From: Candidatus Zixiibacteriota bacterium
GTDB lineage: Bacteria; Zixibacteria; MSB-5A5; GN15; FEB-12
Reading direction: 5' to 3'
NCBI GenBank assembly: GCA_022562075.1
Contig: JADFPZ010000004.1
Span: 1 to 38,190 of the forward strand
Length of the DNA stretch: 38,190 bases
Shown here in pieces: positions 19,701 through 27,403 of this stretch. Under the pieces are notes generated by a model that made no database searches, was not told the DNA's origin, and saw only the letters and a program-made list of their open reading frames with translations. Position numbers and translations under genes: made by a program. Within the stretch, counting starts at the first letter, position 1. The number at the start of each line of letters is the position of its first letter.

Positions 19701-19907
19701 GAACCTATAAGAAGCAGTGAAACTTTGGCAAATCCGAGCGACGAGATATTTTACTTTTCGGCCGGGATATCGTTGGTTTTCCCTCCGGTCTGGTCCGAAC
19801 ACAGGGTCAGATTAGATTTTCCGCTCTACTTAAATAAACCGTTGGCGGGCGAAAAGGAGTTCGATTTCAGATTTTCTATAGCCTGGATTTTACCCACAGA
19901 CTTTTAG
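16788..19907 (+). CDS. M1 family peptidase fused to a predicted outer-membrane beta-barrel
   Basis: The 1039-residue product has a signal peptide (about 1-24), an M1 N-terminal beta-domain, the gluzincin site 'LLYHEIGHQWFMGQ' (HEXXH 360-364) and the third ligand E383 in 'LDEGFTT', exactly 18 residues on as in M1 enzymes; the exopeptidase motif appears as 'GMEFPMI'. A helical region follows to about 560. From about 640 the sequence changes to many alternating hydrophobic/polar strands ('KFSLDFRIGT', 'QIDFEYST', 'SFSGQITVGTY', 'FSLSLHYLG') and ends 'FDFRFSIAWILPTDF', a terminal aromatic strand as in BAM-inserted outer-membrane proteins. The enzyme is therefore probably displayed on the outer membrane. 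GTG start with a weak ribosome site, 27 bp after the M61 gene. Its stop is only 3 bp from that of the converging gene. Confidence 0.85.
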   Translation: MIKQFSKFLVSLLAVLLVAGPAASTEPYWQQEVNYSINVTVKKDNRTIFGTIAIEYINNSPDSLDRLYIKAFPNAIQKDSYADYKRRSMNDYSFAGLERSQEGSLELIEIGSEKSKYFSLEKDNTIYTVYLTDKIAPAATFNISFEFKTVLPSPHNLRMGYTQKTTKAAYWYPQVCVYDRKMGWVNSQYIGWGETYGDFGDFDVRIKISENQVVAASGLLINEQEVLPDSLRSLLDIKNYFAKKSEWPKLNFDENKTKTWHYLAESVNDFAFTFSEDFCIDSDTVKGVEVVAYPLKHKAKSWERAVEIGKQSIVTFSELIFPYQWPVMRICDAFSGMEFPMITNCSGGGPSPRFALLLYHEIGHQWFMGQVGSNQLDRPFLDEGFTTHLEHIAMEKYLGREGNYDYFTNWYQKKFSPPTEDRHQRGFRQLLLLMKLGFDKQMVFSYDRGEEYFPYRVSAYYKSAAMHYSLRSIFGDSAYYQAMQHYCAEWFFKHPYEEDFLESMEAATGIQLDHYLEQWYHSRYRLDYAFDSKKTSRKGNSYRHKIKLKRPGDFVAPIDMAVIWEQGDTSFYTIPPEGMAYKKKDFALLPIWNQFRRLSDSYETTITSQREIKKIILDPFELLMDIDRTNNSSDFLPPIELRLDNMFYDRVPVNKYALRLRPDFWYDNPNGVHLGFHAHGSYLDIENKFSLDFRIGTRSGRPQIDFEYSTPFEPFGYQSTISNRLLRTDFRTFTSFSYEKRFKKFYSRPDFKLLRLELNYLNLDGKQQNRLAPLQNDVTKYLNGKNWDAAGVWYTTVKSSMLRTFRYGSYSFSGQITVGTYSEDDRLLGFQEGEYAANLKLENSAREYFSLSLHYLGTDGEPPSQFVNHLSRGSAVSEFVSSRVFRSPGTIPNRWENDIYLFNGRVRGYQERNVYLTKSFGASLSITPPDLLPYYWLRKLPLIGGFLSKIDQSLFADGAFVSMQGKELSYSEPIRSSETLANPSDEIFYFSAGISLVFPPVWSEHRVRLDFPLYLNKPLAGEKEFDFRFSIAWILPTDF

Positions 19908-19910
19908 CTG

Positions 19911-21557
19911 CTAGGGGCTTTGACATTCCAGTGGAAGAGCCCCGCCTCTAAATATATAATCAACCGCATACGTCAAGTCGAGTATGTTACCGCTGGCGCC
20001 GTCCTGATTGAGATCAGCTTCACCGGGACAGGGGGGGGCAGCGCCGCCCCTGAATATAAAATCGACCAGATAAACGAGATCCAGAATATCAGGAAAGGGG
20101 TCGCCATCGCCGTCTACATCACCGCTTCGCCCTTCGCAACAGCAGGCCAGGATATCCTGGTCGGGATTAAAATTATCCGGACAGTTATCACAGGCATCGG
20201 GAACGTTGTCAGAATCAGCATCAATAGAGTCATCGAAACCGGGGCAGGCATCGCAGGCATCACCAACGCCGTCGCCATCATCGTCCTGCTGGAGGCTGTT
20301 CGCATCATCGGGGCAGTTATCACAGGCATCACCAACATCGTCTGAGTCTAAGTCTGTTTGGGAAGCGTTGGCAACCACCGGACAATTATCGCAGATTGAT
20401 TCTACGCCATCGTTATCAGGGTCATCGGCAATATAGTTGGGATTTTGCATTAGCTGAAAGATATAAAGTGTACCGTTTAGGTCCGAAGAAAAAACCAAAC
20501 TGTCTTTGGTAAATGGGAACGTTCCCCAGATGTTGTCTGATGGAGAATCAAAAAATGCCACTTCCCGGGGACAGCTTGGAATACTGATATCTACAATTCT
20601 TGTGCCCGAACTGTAATGAGACAGGTAAATATAGTCGCCGACTAAATGAGCATTATGGGCTATATTATTGGGAGCAAGATATTCACCTACAAGTATGACA
20701 TCCTGTAAATCCTGCTTATCCCAAATTTTAACTGTTTTCCCTGCGGTTTCTTCGGTAGTAACCACATATTTTCTGTCAGCAGTCGGCCAGATATTATGTA
20801 CATAGCCGCCATTGGGAATTGTTACAAAAGAGATTCTATAGGGGTTGATTTTGCTGGACGCATTATAAATTGAAAAAGTATGTGAGCTGCCTTCGGCTAC
20901 ATAAACAGTATCGTTATAGGCGTAAATGTCATGAATCGATGACGGGCTAAATCCGAATGAATTGACGTAAACAGGGATTTCTGGATTTGATAAATCATGG
21001 ATGTATATATTATCGCTAAAGCCACCGCCGCCTTCGAGGTAGATGAATCCTTTGACCGTATCTATGGCGAGGTTATGTGAAGAAAAGGTACCTGCATCAG
21101 AGGTAGGAAAGACTCCGACAAGATGAGCGCTATCGGGAAGATACTGCAGGTCAATTACTCTAAGGCCGGTGCCGCATTCTGAAACAGCATAGCAGTAATG
21201 TCCCATGGTGGCCATATCCTGCCAGAGGCAGCCGCTGCCGGTGACCGTATCTACTATTTGCAGAGTAGAGACATTGACAATTACAATGCCTGAAGATATT
21301 CCCATGATTGCATACTGCTGGCTGTCCGGCGCCAGATATCCCCAGCAGTCGCTGCCATTTGTAGAACCGAACTGATAGGCCCAAACAGAGTCTAAGATAA
21401 ATGGTAATTCGTCTTGTTCCTGAGCCTGCTGTTCCTGAGCAGGTTTATAACTTCTGGGGTCAAAATTATCGAGATTGTCGTTTGCAAAGGTCTGTAGGGA
21501 AGTAAAAGAAATAATAGCCAGTAATACAATCAGCAAAATCAGTTTCGGTAGGTTCAA
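19911..21557 (-). CDS. Secreted LVIVD-repeat/choice-of-anchor B protein with thrombospondin-3 repeats and dockerin-like tail
   Basis: A 548-residue exported protein: signal peptide (about 1-25), a beta-propeller-like region of LVIVD-type repeats (about 55-375; 'GIVIVNVSTLQIVDTV', 'GLRVIDLQYLPDS', 'IYIHDLSNPEIPVYVNSF', 'TRIVDISIPSCP'), then an acidic calcium-binding stretch of thrombospondin type 3 repeats (about 380-470; repeated D-N-C-P...D-x-D-x-V-G-D-A-C-D), then a cysteine cluster C-C-C-E-G and two dockerin-like repeats. The LVIVD arrangement matches the choice-of-anchor B family, whose members carry varied C-terminal anchors. No enzyme motif is visible; binding or structural role inferred. 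TTG start with GGAG eight nt upstream. It is transcribed toward the M1 peptidase gene with almost no gap, so no terminator fits between them. Confidence 0.8.
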   Translation of the reverse strand: MNLPKLILLIVLLAIISFTSLQTFANDNLDNFDPRSYKPAQEQQAQEQDELPFILDSVWAYQFGSTNGSDCWGYLAPDSQQYAIMGISSGIVIVNVSTLQIVDTVTGSGCLWQDMATMGHYCYAVSECGTGLRVIDLQYLPDSAHLVGVFPTSDAGTFSSHNLAIDTVKGFIYLEGGGGFSDNIYIHDLSNPEIPVYVNSFGFSPSSIHDIYAYNDTVYVAEGSSHTFSIYNASSKINPYRISFVTIPNGGYVHNIWPTADRKYVVTTEETAGKTVKIWDKQDLQDVILVGEYLAPNNIAHNAHLVGDYIYLSHYSSGTRIVDISIPSCPREVAFFDSPSDNIWGTFPFTKDSLVFSSDLNGTLYIFQLMQNPNYIADDPDNDGVESICDNCPVVANASQTDLDSDDVGDACDNCPDDANSLQQDDDGDGVGDACDACPGFDDSIDADSDNVPDACDNCPDNFNPDQDILACCCEGRSGDVDGDGDPFPDILDLVYLVDFIFRGGAAPPCPGEADLNQDGASGNILDLTYAVDYIFRGGALPLECQSP

Positions 21558-21646
21558 AGAAGGAACTCCGGTTGGTAGTTTGCTGTAACTTTCTGCCTCA
21601 AGTTAACTGATTTTAATACTATGTCAAATCTCGCTGACAATTGAAA

Positions 21647-21676
21647 CAGCCTCTGCGGATTTAAACGCAGAGGCTG
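21647..21676 (-). terminator. Hairpin terminator after the CHRD protein gene
   Basis: A perfect 11-bp stem (CAGCCTCTGCG / CGCAGAGGCTG) with an 8-nt loop lies 45 bp beyond the stop at 21722. Read on the minus strand a short TTT follows, so termination is likely but the T-tract is weak. Confidence 0.65.
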
Positions 21677-21721
21677 CTCCAAAAAAACCAATTTTATCTT
21701 CCAAAAAAATTTAATTCTGCC

Positions 21722-23698
21722 TTAGCAGGGGCCGGGAGCGACACCTCCTCTGAATATAAGATCGACTAAGAATACCAAATCCAGTATGCTCGCTGAAGTG
21801 CCGTCGCCGTTAACGTCGGCTTCTTCTGAGCAACTGGCAGGGTCACCACCTCTGAATATGAGATCAACTAAGAATACCAGGTCAAGTATACTGCCATCGG
21901 TTCCGTCGCCATTTACATCACCTCTAATGCCCTGGCAGCAGGAACCCAATTGTCCCCTGATTTCACCTGCCGGAAATGGATCAGAGTGGATATTGACATA
22001 CAGCTCACCCTGAAGCAGGTCTATTACATCGGCTGTTGACAAATACCAGATATCTTCAATAGGACTGGCAAATCCTGATAATGGAAAAATGATAGGACCG
22101 CTTACGCATTGGAAGCCGCGGTGAATATGCGCACCAATAGGCATTGTGACATCATGGGTTACTTCAACTGTCAGTTCTTTACTGCCCGGCTTAAGAGTAG
22201 TCGTAGCACTTCCGGACGCTCCGGTACCCGTACCCAAGCACTCATTAGCAAGAGTGTCACTCAGCTCAAAACTATACTGTACTTGTTTTTTTTCAATTTG
22301 TCCGCGGATTTCACCATCAGGAAATTCATCAGAATGAATATTTATGTAAAATAAAGAATCAAGCAGGTTGGAAACAGCCGTAAACGAAAGGTTGTCCCAG
22401 GTATCACTAATCGGGCTGGTGAAGCCTGATAACGGAAAGACAATAGGACCTATAATTTCCGGCAGCCCAATATGGATGTGGGCACCATTTGGATTTGTTA
22501 CGTCATGTTCCACATAGACACTCAGATGTCTCTGATCTTCACTCAAAGTGAACAATCCGAATCCTGTAGCCGAGCTGTTGTCTCCTCCATAAACCGAGCT
22601 TTTGGCTATATTAGCAATTAGTGAAAATTCCTGTCTTACAATTTGCCCCCTGATTTCCCCGGCTGGAAAAGAGTCAGAGTGTATGTTAACATAAAGGTCG
22701 CCCAAAAACAGGTCTTTGATATCGCTGGTATCCAGCGCCCAGACTTCAGTTATGGGGCTATTGAAATTGGTGAACGGGAAGACGAAAGCTCCGGCTACCC
22801 CTGGTGCTCCCTTATGGATGTGACCGTTATTAGTAGTTTCGACATCATGGCTGACTTCAACAGATAGCTCTAAGCCATCGCTGCTCAGTGTTACTATAGC
22901 GCAGCCGTTGGCAAAACTTCCAGTACCGGTGCCGGCAGCAGCTTGTGCTTCATCTAAGGTATGCACGAACCGGATCGGTTCAGGTATAATTTGTCCGCGG
23001 AGTTCACCTGCAGGGAAAGATGTTGAATGGATGTTGACATAAAGACTTCCTGCGAAAAGAGCATTTACATCTGCTGATGAAAGCGCCCAGCCTTCACTGA
23101 TAGGGCTGGTTGGAGATGAGAACGGAAAAACTATTGACCCCGTTACACATTGTTCGGCTTTATGTATATGGGCGCCAGTTAAAGAATCAACATCATGAGT
23201 CACAAAAAAAGACAGGTTGCTTGAATCCGGGCTCAGTATCGCCAGCCCAAATCCGCTGGCACCGGTGCCTGTTCCGGCACAATCGGCTGCAAATTCATCA
23301 TCAAGGATGAAAGGTAACAGGATTGGATCAGGTTCAGGTGGCGGAGGAGCCATAAATATGGTGTCAATCATGGTAAATGGGTGGACATTGCAAACATAAG
23401 GAAAGGGACCCGGTCCATCAAGTGCTATGAAAACAACGTCAAATGGCACTCCTCCGGCAAGTATTCCTGAATCCCAAAACTTGGGTGAACCGGCAGTAGA
23501 AGACGACGTATGAATTCCGGACACCAGAGACCACCTTACCGTGTCGCCGGGACTGACTACTGTCTTAGTCGGGGAAAAAAAGAAACTTCCCACGCCAATA
23601 TTGTGGACTGTAGCATTAAGCGGTCCGACTGCCAGCAGCACTATTAATACTGTTAAGGAAAAAGTGAGGGTACTTTGAATTCGAGCTGTTTTTTTCAT
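21722..23698 (-). CDS. Secreted cupredoxin-CHRD(x4) protein with dockerin-like tail
   Basis: A 658-residue exported protein. After a signal peptide ending near 'PLNA' comes a plastocyanin-like cupredoxin domain (about 30-115) with candidate type 1 copper ligands: His in 'SGIHTSS', then Cys, His and Met in 'YVCNVHPFTM'. Four CHRD domains follow (about 120-590), each with 'GAHIH/GHIHKG', 'I-V-F-P', and 'LYVNIHS...FPAGEIRGQ'. The C-terminus has 'CCQGIRGD' and two dockerin-like repeats. CHRD was named from chordin and is common in bacterial secreted proteins with unclear role. The ATG at 23698 begins a normal signal peptide; the frame extends upstream to 23782 but adds an unlikely leader. A hairpin follows the gene. 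Function is inferred as copper- or ligand-binding at the surface. Confidence 0.87.
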   Translation of the reverse strand: MKKTARIQSTLTFSLTVLIVLLAVGPLNATVHNIGVGSFFFSPTKTVVSPGDTVRWSLVSGIHTSSSTAGSPKFWDSGILAGGVPFDVVFIALDGPGPFPYVCNVHPFTMIDTIFMAPPPPEPDPILLPFILDDEFAADCAGTGTGASGFGLAILSPDSSNLSFFVTHDVDSLTGAHIHKAEQCVTGSIVFPFSSPTSPISEGWALSSADVNALFAGSLYVNIHSTSFPAGELRGQIIPEPIRFVHTLDEAQAAAGTGTGSFANGCAIVTLSSDGLELSVEVSHDVETTNNGHIHKGAPGVAGAFVFPFTNFNSPITEVWALDTSDIKDLFLGDLYVNIHSDSFPAGEIRGQIVRQEFSLIANIAKSSVYGGDNSSATGFGLFTLSEDQRHLSVYVEHDVTNPNGAHIHIGLPEIIGPIVFPLSGFTSPISDTWDNLSFTAVSNLLDSLFYINIHSDEFPDGEIRGQIEKKQVQYSFELSDTLANECLGTGTGASGSATTTLKPGSKELTVEVTHDVTMPIGAHIHRGFQCVSGPIIFPLSGFASPIEDIWYLSTADVIDLLQGELYVNIHSDPFPAGEIRGQLGSCCQGIRGDVNGDGTDGSILDLVFLVDLIFRGGDPASCSEEADVNGDGTSASILDLVFLVDLIFRGGVAPGPC

Positions 23699-23864
23699 TT
23701 CCAACCCTTTCTTTATAAGTAAATTAGCAAAAATTACTAATTGAGTAGTGAGGTAGTAATCATTGAATAAATTCGACCTCAAGCTAATTGATTTCTCAAT
23801 TTATGCAACCCCGAAATTTGTAATATCCCGATATTTGCTCTCTATCAGGCCAAAAGTAGCCTTT

Positions 23865-24803
23865 TCAAGGGCAAGAATCGGGTGCGGCTCCTCCTCTGTA
23901 AAGCACGTCTATAAGGATAACTAAGTCGAGTGCTGTAGATGTCCTCCCGTCGTTATTAATATCTGCTTCTTCGGGGCAGGGGGGAGCCGGCCCGCCTCGA
24001 AATATGTAATCAACCAGATAATCAAAATCGAGGGAATCTGCGTTGTTACCGTCACCGTTAAAATCACCACGTAGTCCTATACAGCAGGGAGGGAGGAGAT
24101 AGGTGACCGATAGTTCCGGCCAACTGGTTTCATTTGCATTATTTCTGGAGGCAAATCGCTTGGCAGTAAGTGTAGTATCTTCACTGCCTATCAATATCCA
24201 ACCATTGCTGTTGCCAGGGTTGTCCAGCCAATCCTGAACATCAGCAATCATTTGAGACGAAGAACCGAACGAATATGAAGCTATTCCGCCAACTATTTTC
24301 GAAGCACTAGCCGAGGAAATATAATCTCCACCGGCAGTAGTCCAAAGGATTGAATTAAAAAATCGGTGCAGCCAGGTGGCATCGTTAGTCGTGGCAGGAG
24401 CGCCCATTCCTTCATTAAATGTTGCATTTGATGTCCCTTCACCCCAATCGGCAGTAAGTTTATGCAAAGAGACAGTCTGGTTTCCTGAAATAGTTTTGTT
24501 CATTGAAATTGTCAAAACAGCCGATTGAATAGTCGCCCCGGAAGGTATTTTGTCGGACATATTAAAGGCAATTAGTCCACGTCTAACCTTAAAGCCGCCT
24601 CCCACACCGGTTTGTCCGACAAAAAAATGCTCGCCTAATCCATTACTTAAAGCTCCAGTGGCGGATTCATATAGGGTGTTGTCTTTGGCTGTTCCTATTT
24701 GCACTTCGACTGACTGGGAAGTGTACCCCGTAGAGGAAAATGCAAGAAAAGTCAGCAGTGATAGAGATGTCAATTTCAGTTTGAGAAATAGAGCATTTGT
24801 CAT
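23865..24803 (-). CDS. Secreted DNRLRE-domain protein with dockerin-like tail
   Basis: A roughly 312-residue exported protein. The signal peptide ('LKLKLTSLSLLTFLAFSSTGYTSQ') is followed by a DNRLRE-type jelly-roll domain (about 30-235): 'AKDNTLYES', 'FFVGQTG', 'RRGLIAFNM...IPSGATIQSAVLTISM', 'LHKLTADWGEGTSNA', 'DVQDWLDNPGNSNGWILIG' and 'RFASRNN'. Such domains occur in secreted bacterial proteins that bind polysaccharide or act as stalks. The end is 'CCIGLRGDFNGDG' with two dockerin-like repeats, the second less regular ('LDLVILIDVLYRGG'). The ATG at 24803 is chosen because the signal peptide starts there; no good ribosome site is visible, and a TTG at 24878 would give a longer leader. It forms a same-strand cluster with the two genes that follow it, but gaps of over 160 bp suggest separate transcripts. 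Confidence 0.8.
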   Translation of the reverse strand: MTNALFLKLKLTSLSLLTFLAFSSTGYTSQSVEVQIGTAKDNTLYESATGALSNGLGEHFFVGQTGVGGGFKVRRGLIAFNMSDKIPSGATIQSAVLTISMNKTISGNQTVSLHKLTADWGEGTSNATFNEGMGAPATTNDATWLHRFFNSILWTTAGGDYISSASASKIVGGIASYSFGSSSQMIADVQDWLDNPGNSNGWILIGSEDTTLTAKRFASRNNANETSWPELSVTYLLPPCCIGLRGDFNGDGNNADSLDFDYLVDYIFRGGPAPPCPEEADINNDGRTSTALDLVILIDVLYRGGAAPDSCP

Positions 24804-25032
24804 AAGTAAAATATTCTGTTTATCTACAGAGAAATCACGAAACAGCTGAACTATTTGGTATCTTAAGTTGCTAAACAATCCGGCATATCAATAGTTCCCT
24901 TATAGGGCTATTTCATACCTAATTCTAGGCCAAAACCCTAAATTATTGTCACTAGAATGTCATTCAATCGATAACGGATTCTGCCGATAATTAAAGAGAA
25001 TCAGTCCCACAATAAAAAAAGGAGCAGCCAGG

Positions 25033-26556
25033 ATGAATTTTTCAGCCAAAAATATGGTATTATTGATAAGCGCTATACTGTTGATTTCGGGTAGTGCAGG
25101 AGCAGAAACTAACGCCTTTAATATCCTTTCCCAGCTGATGGATTCTGCCCGGGTAGTTGGAGGTTCTACTTTTGCACCCAAGGCGATGAAAAAGTCTGAA
25201 CAAGAATTTATGAAAGCGCGGGAAGCGGTTCAATCTAATCGCAGCCAAAAGACAATAAACAAGCACGTTTCCAAAGCTTCTGAATACGCAGAGCATGCGC
25301 TTAAGGCAACCGAAGTAGCCAAACTCACTCTCAAAGAATATCTACAGCCCAGAGAAAAAGCGATGGCTGCCAGAGCTGCATCGCTGGTTTCTGAACTCTA
25401 TTTTAAGGCAGAGACTCAGTTTATAAAAGCTACTGCAAAAGTAGAAAAAGGAGACGTAAAGGGCGGCTTAAAAGAAGCTGCCAAATCTTCCTCGCTCTAC
25501 GATAAGGCAGAAATAGAAGCCATCAGAAAATCTATTCTCGGCAGTGCCGATGCCCAGATTGCCAAGGCCAAACAAGACGGAGCCGACAAATTTGCTCTAA
25601 GCACTTTTGATAAAGCCAAAACTGCCAGAGCGAAATCAAATGCTATCATTTCAAATGACCGCTATGACAAAGAAACTGCTATAGCCGAGGCAAAGCGAAG
25701 CGAGTATGAAGCACGTCACGCCTCAAACATTGCGCTTTCAGTCAGAGCTTTGAACCGCAATGATCAGGCCTGGGAAAAACTGATGCTCATTTACGAAATA
25801 CAAATGAACAGAATAGGAGCATCAATCGGGGCAGAGCATTTGCCGTTTGATAATGGTCCCATGGCCGCCGCCGACAGCCTGATTCATTATATAAAAGCTA
25901 TGCAGACAGATAATGATTTTCTAACCCGCTGGCTTTCGGCCATGGTAACGAAATTTGGTGATGAGCCCGAAGTCGCCAGTTCTGAGCGCTTGATTGCCCA
26001 GCTGGATTCACATTTTGACAAACTCTTGACAAAACATGAAAAGGTATCAACCGAGCTGAAAAGCAAACGGAAAAAGCTGAGCACTCTTGAGATCGAAAAT
26101 CAAAACATATCCGCTGAGCTAAGTGAAAGACAAAAGCACGATGAAAAGTTCAGAAAAGCCAAATCGCTCATTAATCCATCCGAAGGAGAAGTGCTGTTCA
26201 ATGCTTCAAACGACATAGTCTTGCGCTTAAGCGGAATTTCTTTTGATGTTGGCAAAGCTTATCTGAAAGATTCACATGTTCCTCTTCTTGAAAAAGTAAA
26301 TGAAATCGTGAAAATGTTTCCGGAGGCAAAACTTATCATCGAAGGTCATACAGATGCTACCGGTAATGCCAGCACAAACATGTTCCTGTCTGAAAAAAGA
26401 GCCTATGTCATTATGCAGTTCCTGAGACAATCTTTGATGATTTCTGCAGGAAGAATCCAGTCGATGGGGTTTGGCTCAGACAAGCCGGTAGCCTCTAACA
26501 AGACAAGAGACGGGCGCGCCAAAAACCGGAGAATTGATATTATCATAATGCAGTAA
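25033..26556 (+). CDS. OmpA family protein with DUF4398-like helical region
   Basis: A 507-residue exported protein: signal peptide (about 1-24, 'VLLISAILLISGSAGA'), a long Ala/Lys-rich helical region (about 40-250, DUF4398-like, with repeated 'A-x-x-x-A-K' heptads), a Lys/Glu coiled coil (about 325-375; 'STELKSKRKKLSTLEIENQN') and a C-terminal OmpA peptidoglycan-binding domain (about 395-507). The OmpA part shows 'ISFDVGKAYL', 'LIIEGHTDATG', 'LSEKRAYVIMQFL' and the Asp/Arg DAP-binding set ending 'AKNRRIDIIIM'. It should tether the envelope to peptidoglycan, spanning the periplasm by its helices. There is no lipobox Cys, so it is not an obvious lipoprotein. The start has GGAG upstream and a strong terminator follows. 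Confidence 0.9.
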   Translation: MNFSAKNMVLLISAILLISGSAGAETNAFNILSQLMDSARVVGGSTFAPKAMKKSEQEFMKAREAVQSNRSQKTINKHVSKASEYAEHALKATEVAKLTLKEYLQPREKAMAARAASLVSELYFKAETQFIKATAKVEKGDVKGGLKEAAKSSSLYDKAEIEAIRKSILGSADAQIAKAKQDGADKFALSTFDKAKTARAKSNAIISNDRYDKETAIAEAKRSEYEARHASNIALSVRALNRNDQAWEKLMLIYEIQMNRIGASIGAEHLPFDNGPMAAADSLIHYIKAMQTDNDFLTRWLSAMVTKFGDEPEVASSERLIAQLDSHFDKLLTKHEKVSTELKSKRKKLSTLEIENQNISAELSERQKHDEKFRKAKSLINPSEGEVLFNASNDIVLRLSGISFDVGKAYLKDSHVPLLEKVNEIVKMFPEAKLIIEGHTDATGNASTNMFLSEKRAYVIMQFLRQSLMISAGRIQSMGFGSDKPVASNKTRDGRAKNRRIDIIIMQ

Positions 26557-26598
26557 TTGAATCCCGGTAATTTTAAGAATTTATAATCTCCATTTAGC

Positions 26599-26623
26599 AG
26601 GAGGTGAAGTTTTTTCACCTCCT
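26599..26623 (+). terminator. Rho-independent terminator after the OmpA gene
   Basis: A 10-bp stem (AGGAGGTGAA / TTCACCTCCT) with a 5-nt loop is followed by TTATTTTTTT, a classic intrinsic terminator, 42 bp after the OmpA stop. Confidence 0.9.
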
Positions 26624-26730
26624 TTATTTTTTTCACAATTAATCCTGACATGATTATTGACTTAGAATGCTTAACACATAAATTAAGAATTGAAATAATA
26701 ATAAGTGATTGTAGGCAAGAGGAAGAAATT

Positions 26731-27369
26731 ATGTCCTTAAAATTAGGAACTACTGCTCCTGACTTTGTTCAGGAAAGTACCGAAGGAACGATCAATTTTC
26801 ACGAGTGGCTTGGCGATTGCTGGGGAGTTCTGTTTTCACATCCGGCAGATTTTACGCCGGTCTGCACTACCGAACTGGGCGCAGCATCAAAACTCAAAAA
26901 CGAGTTTGAAAAAAGAAATGTCAAAATCATAGCATTATCTGTAGATTCTTTAGATTCTCATAAGAAGTGGATTGAAGATATTAATCAAACTCAAAATGCA
27001 AAGGTGAACTTTCCGCTTATCGCAGACGCTGACAGAAAAGTCGCCACTTTGTACGGCATGCTTCATCCGGAAGCAAGCGAAACTGTCACCGTGCGGTCGG
27101 TATTTGTCATTGATCCCGATAAGAAAATTCGATTGACGCTTACTTATCCAGCGGCAACCGGGCGTGATTTTAATGAGATTCTGCGGGTTATAGATTCTCT
27201 GCAACTAACTTCGTATCATCAAGTCGCTACCCCGGCCAACTGGAAACAAGGCGGTGACTGCGTGATTCTTCCGTCTATAACCGATCCCGATGAAATGAAG
27301 CAGAAGTTTCCCAAAGGCTGGAAAGAAGAACGTCCATATCTTCGCATAACACCGCAGCCAGACATCTAA
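26731..27369 (+). CDS. 1-Cys (Prx6-type) peroxiredoxin
   Basis: Reduces hydrogen peroxide and organic hydroperoxides in the cytoplasm. The 212-residue product has 'APDFVQES', the peroxidatic-cysteine motif 'HPADFTPVCTTELG' (C45, with conserved Pro, Thr and the later Arg in 'TVRSVFVIDP'), 'SVDSLDSHKKW' and the long Prx6-type C-terminal arm ('TPANWKQGGDCVILPS...KGWKEERPYLR'). The length and arm separate it from AhpC and BCP types. The ATG at 26731 has an AGAGGA site upstream and the domain starts right away, so in-frame upstream codons back to 26650 are not used. No signal peptide. It stands alone after a terminator and converges with threonine synthase. Confidence 0.93.
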   Translation: MSLKLGTTAPDFVQESTEGTINFHEWLGDCWGVLFSHPADFTPVCTTELGAASKLKNEFEKRNVKIIALSVDSLDSHKKWIEDINQTQNAKVNFPLIADADRKVATLYGMLHPEASETVTVRSVFVIDPDKKIRLTLTYPAATGRDFNEILRVIDSLQLTSYHQVATPANWKQGGDCVILPSITDPDEMKQKFPKGWKEERPYLRITPQPDI

Positions 27370-27403
27370 TCAATTTTGCAATCTAAAACCGGGAGATGAT
27401 AAT

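Noticed and set aside
20160-20420. Possible CRISPR-like direct repeats
   Set aside because: The repeats are in frame, vary in spacing and encode calcium-binding protein repeats; there are no unique spacers or cas genes.
19920-20436. Open frames on the plus strand opposite the thrombospondin-3 region
   Set aside because: They are shadows of Asp/Cys/Gly-rich repeats on the minus strand; the translations are low-complexity and have no ribosome site.
24879-25032. Possible small RNA or tRNA between the DNRLRE and OmpA genes
   Set aside because: No cloverleaf or strong stem with a terminator could be found; it is read as a divergent promoter region.
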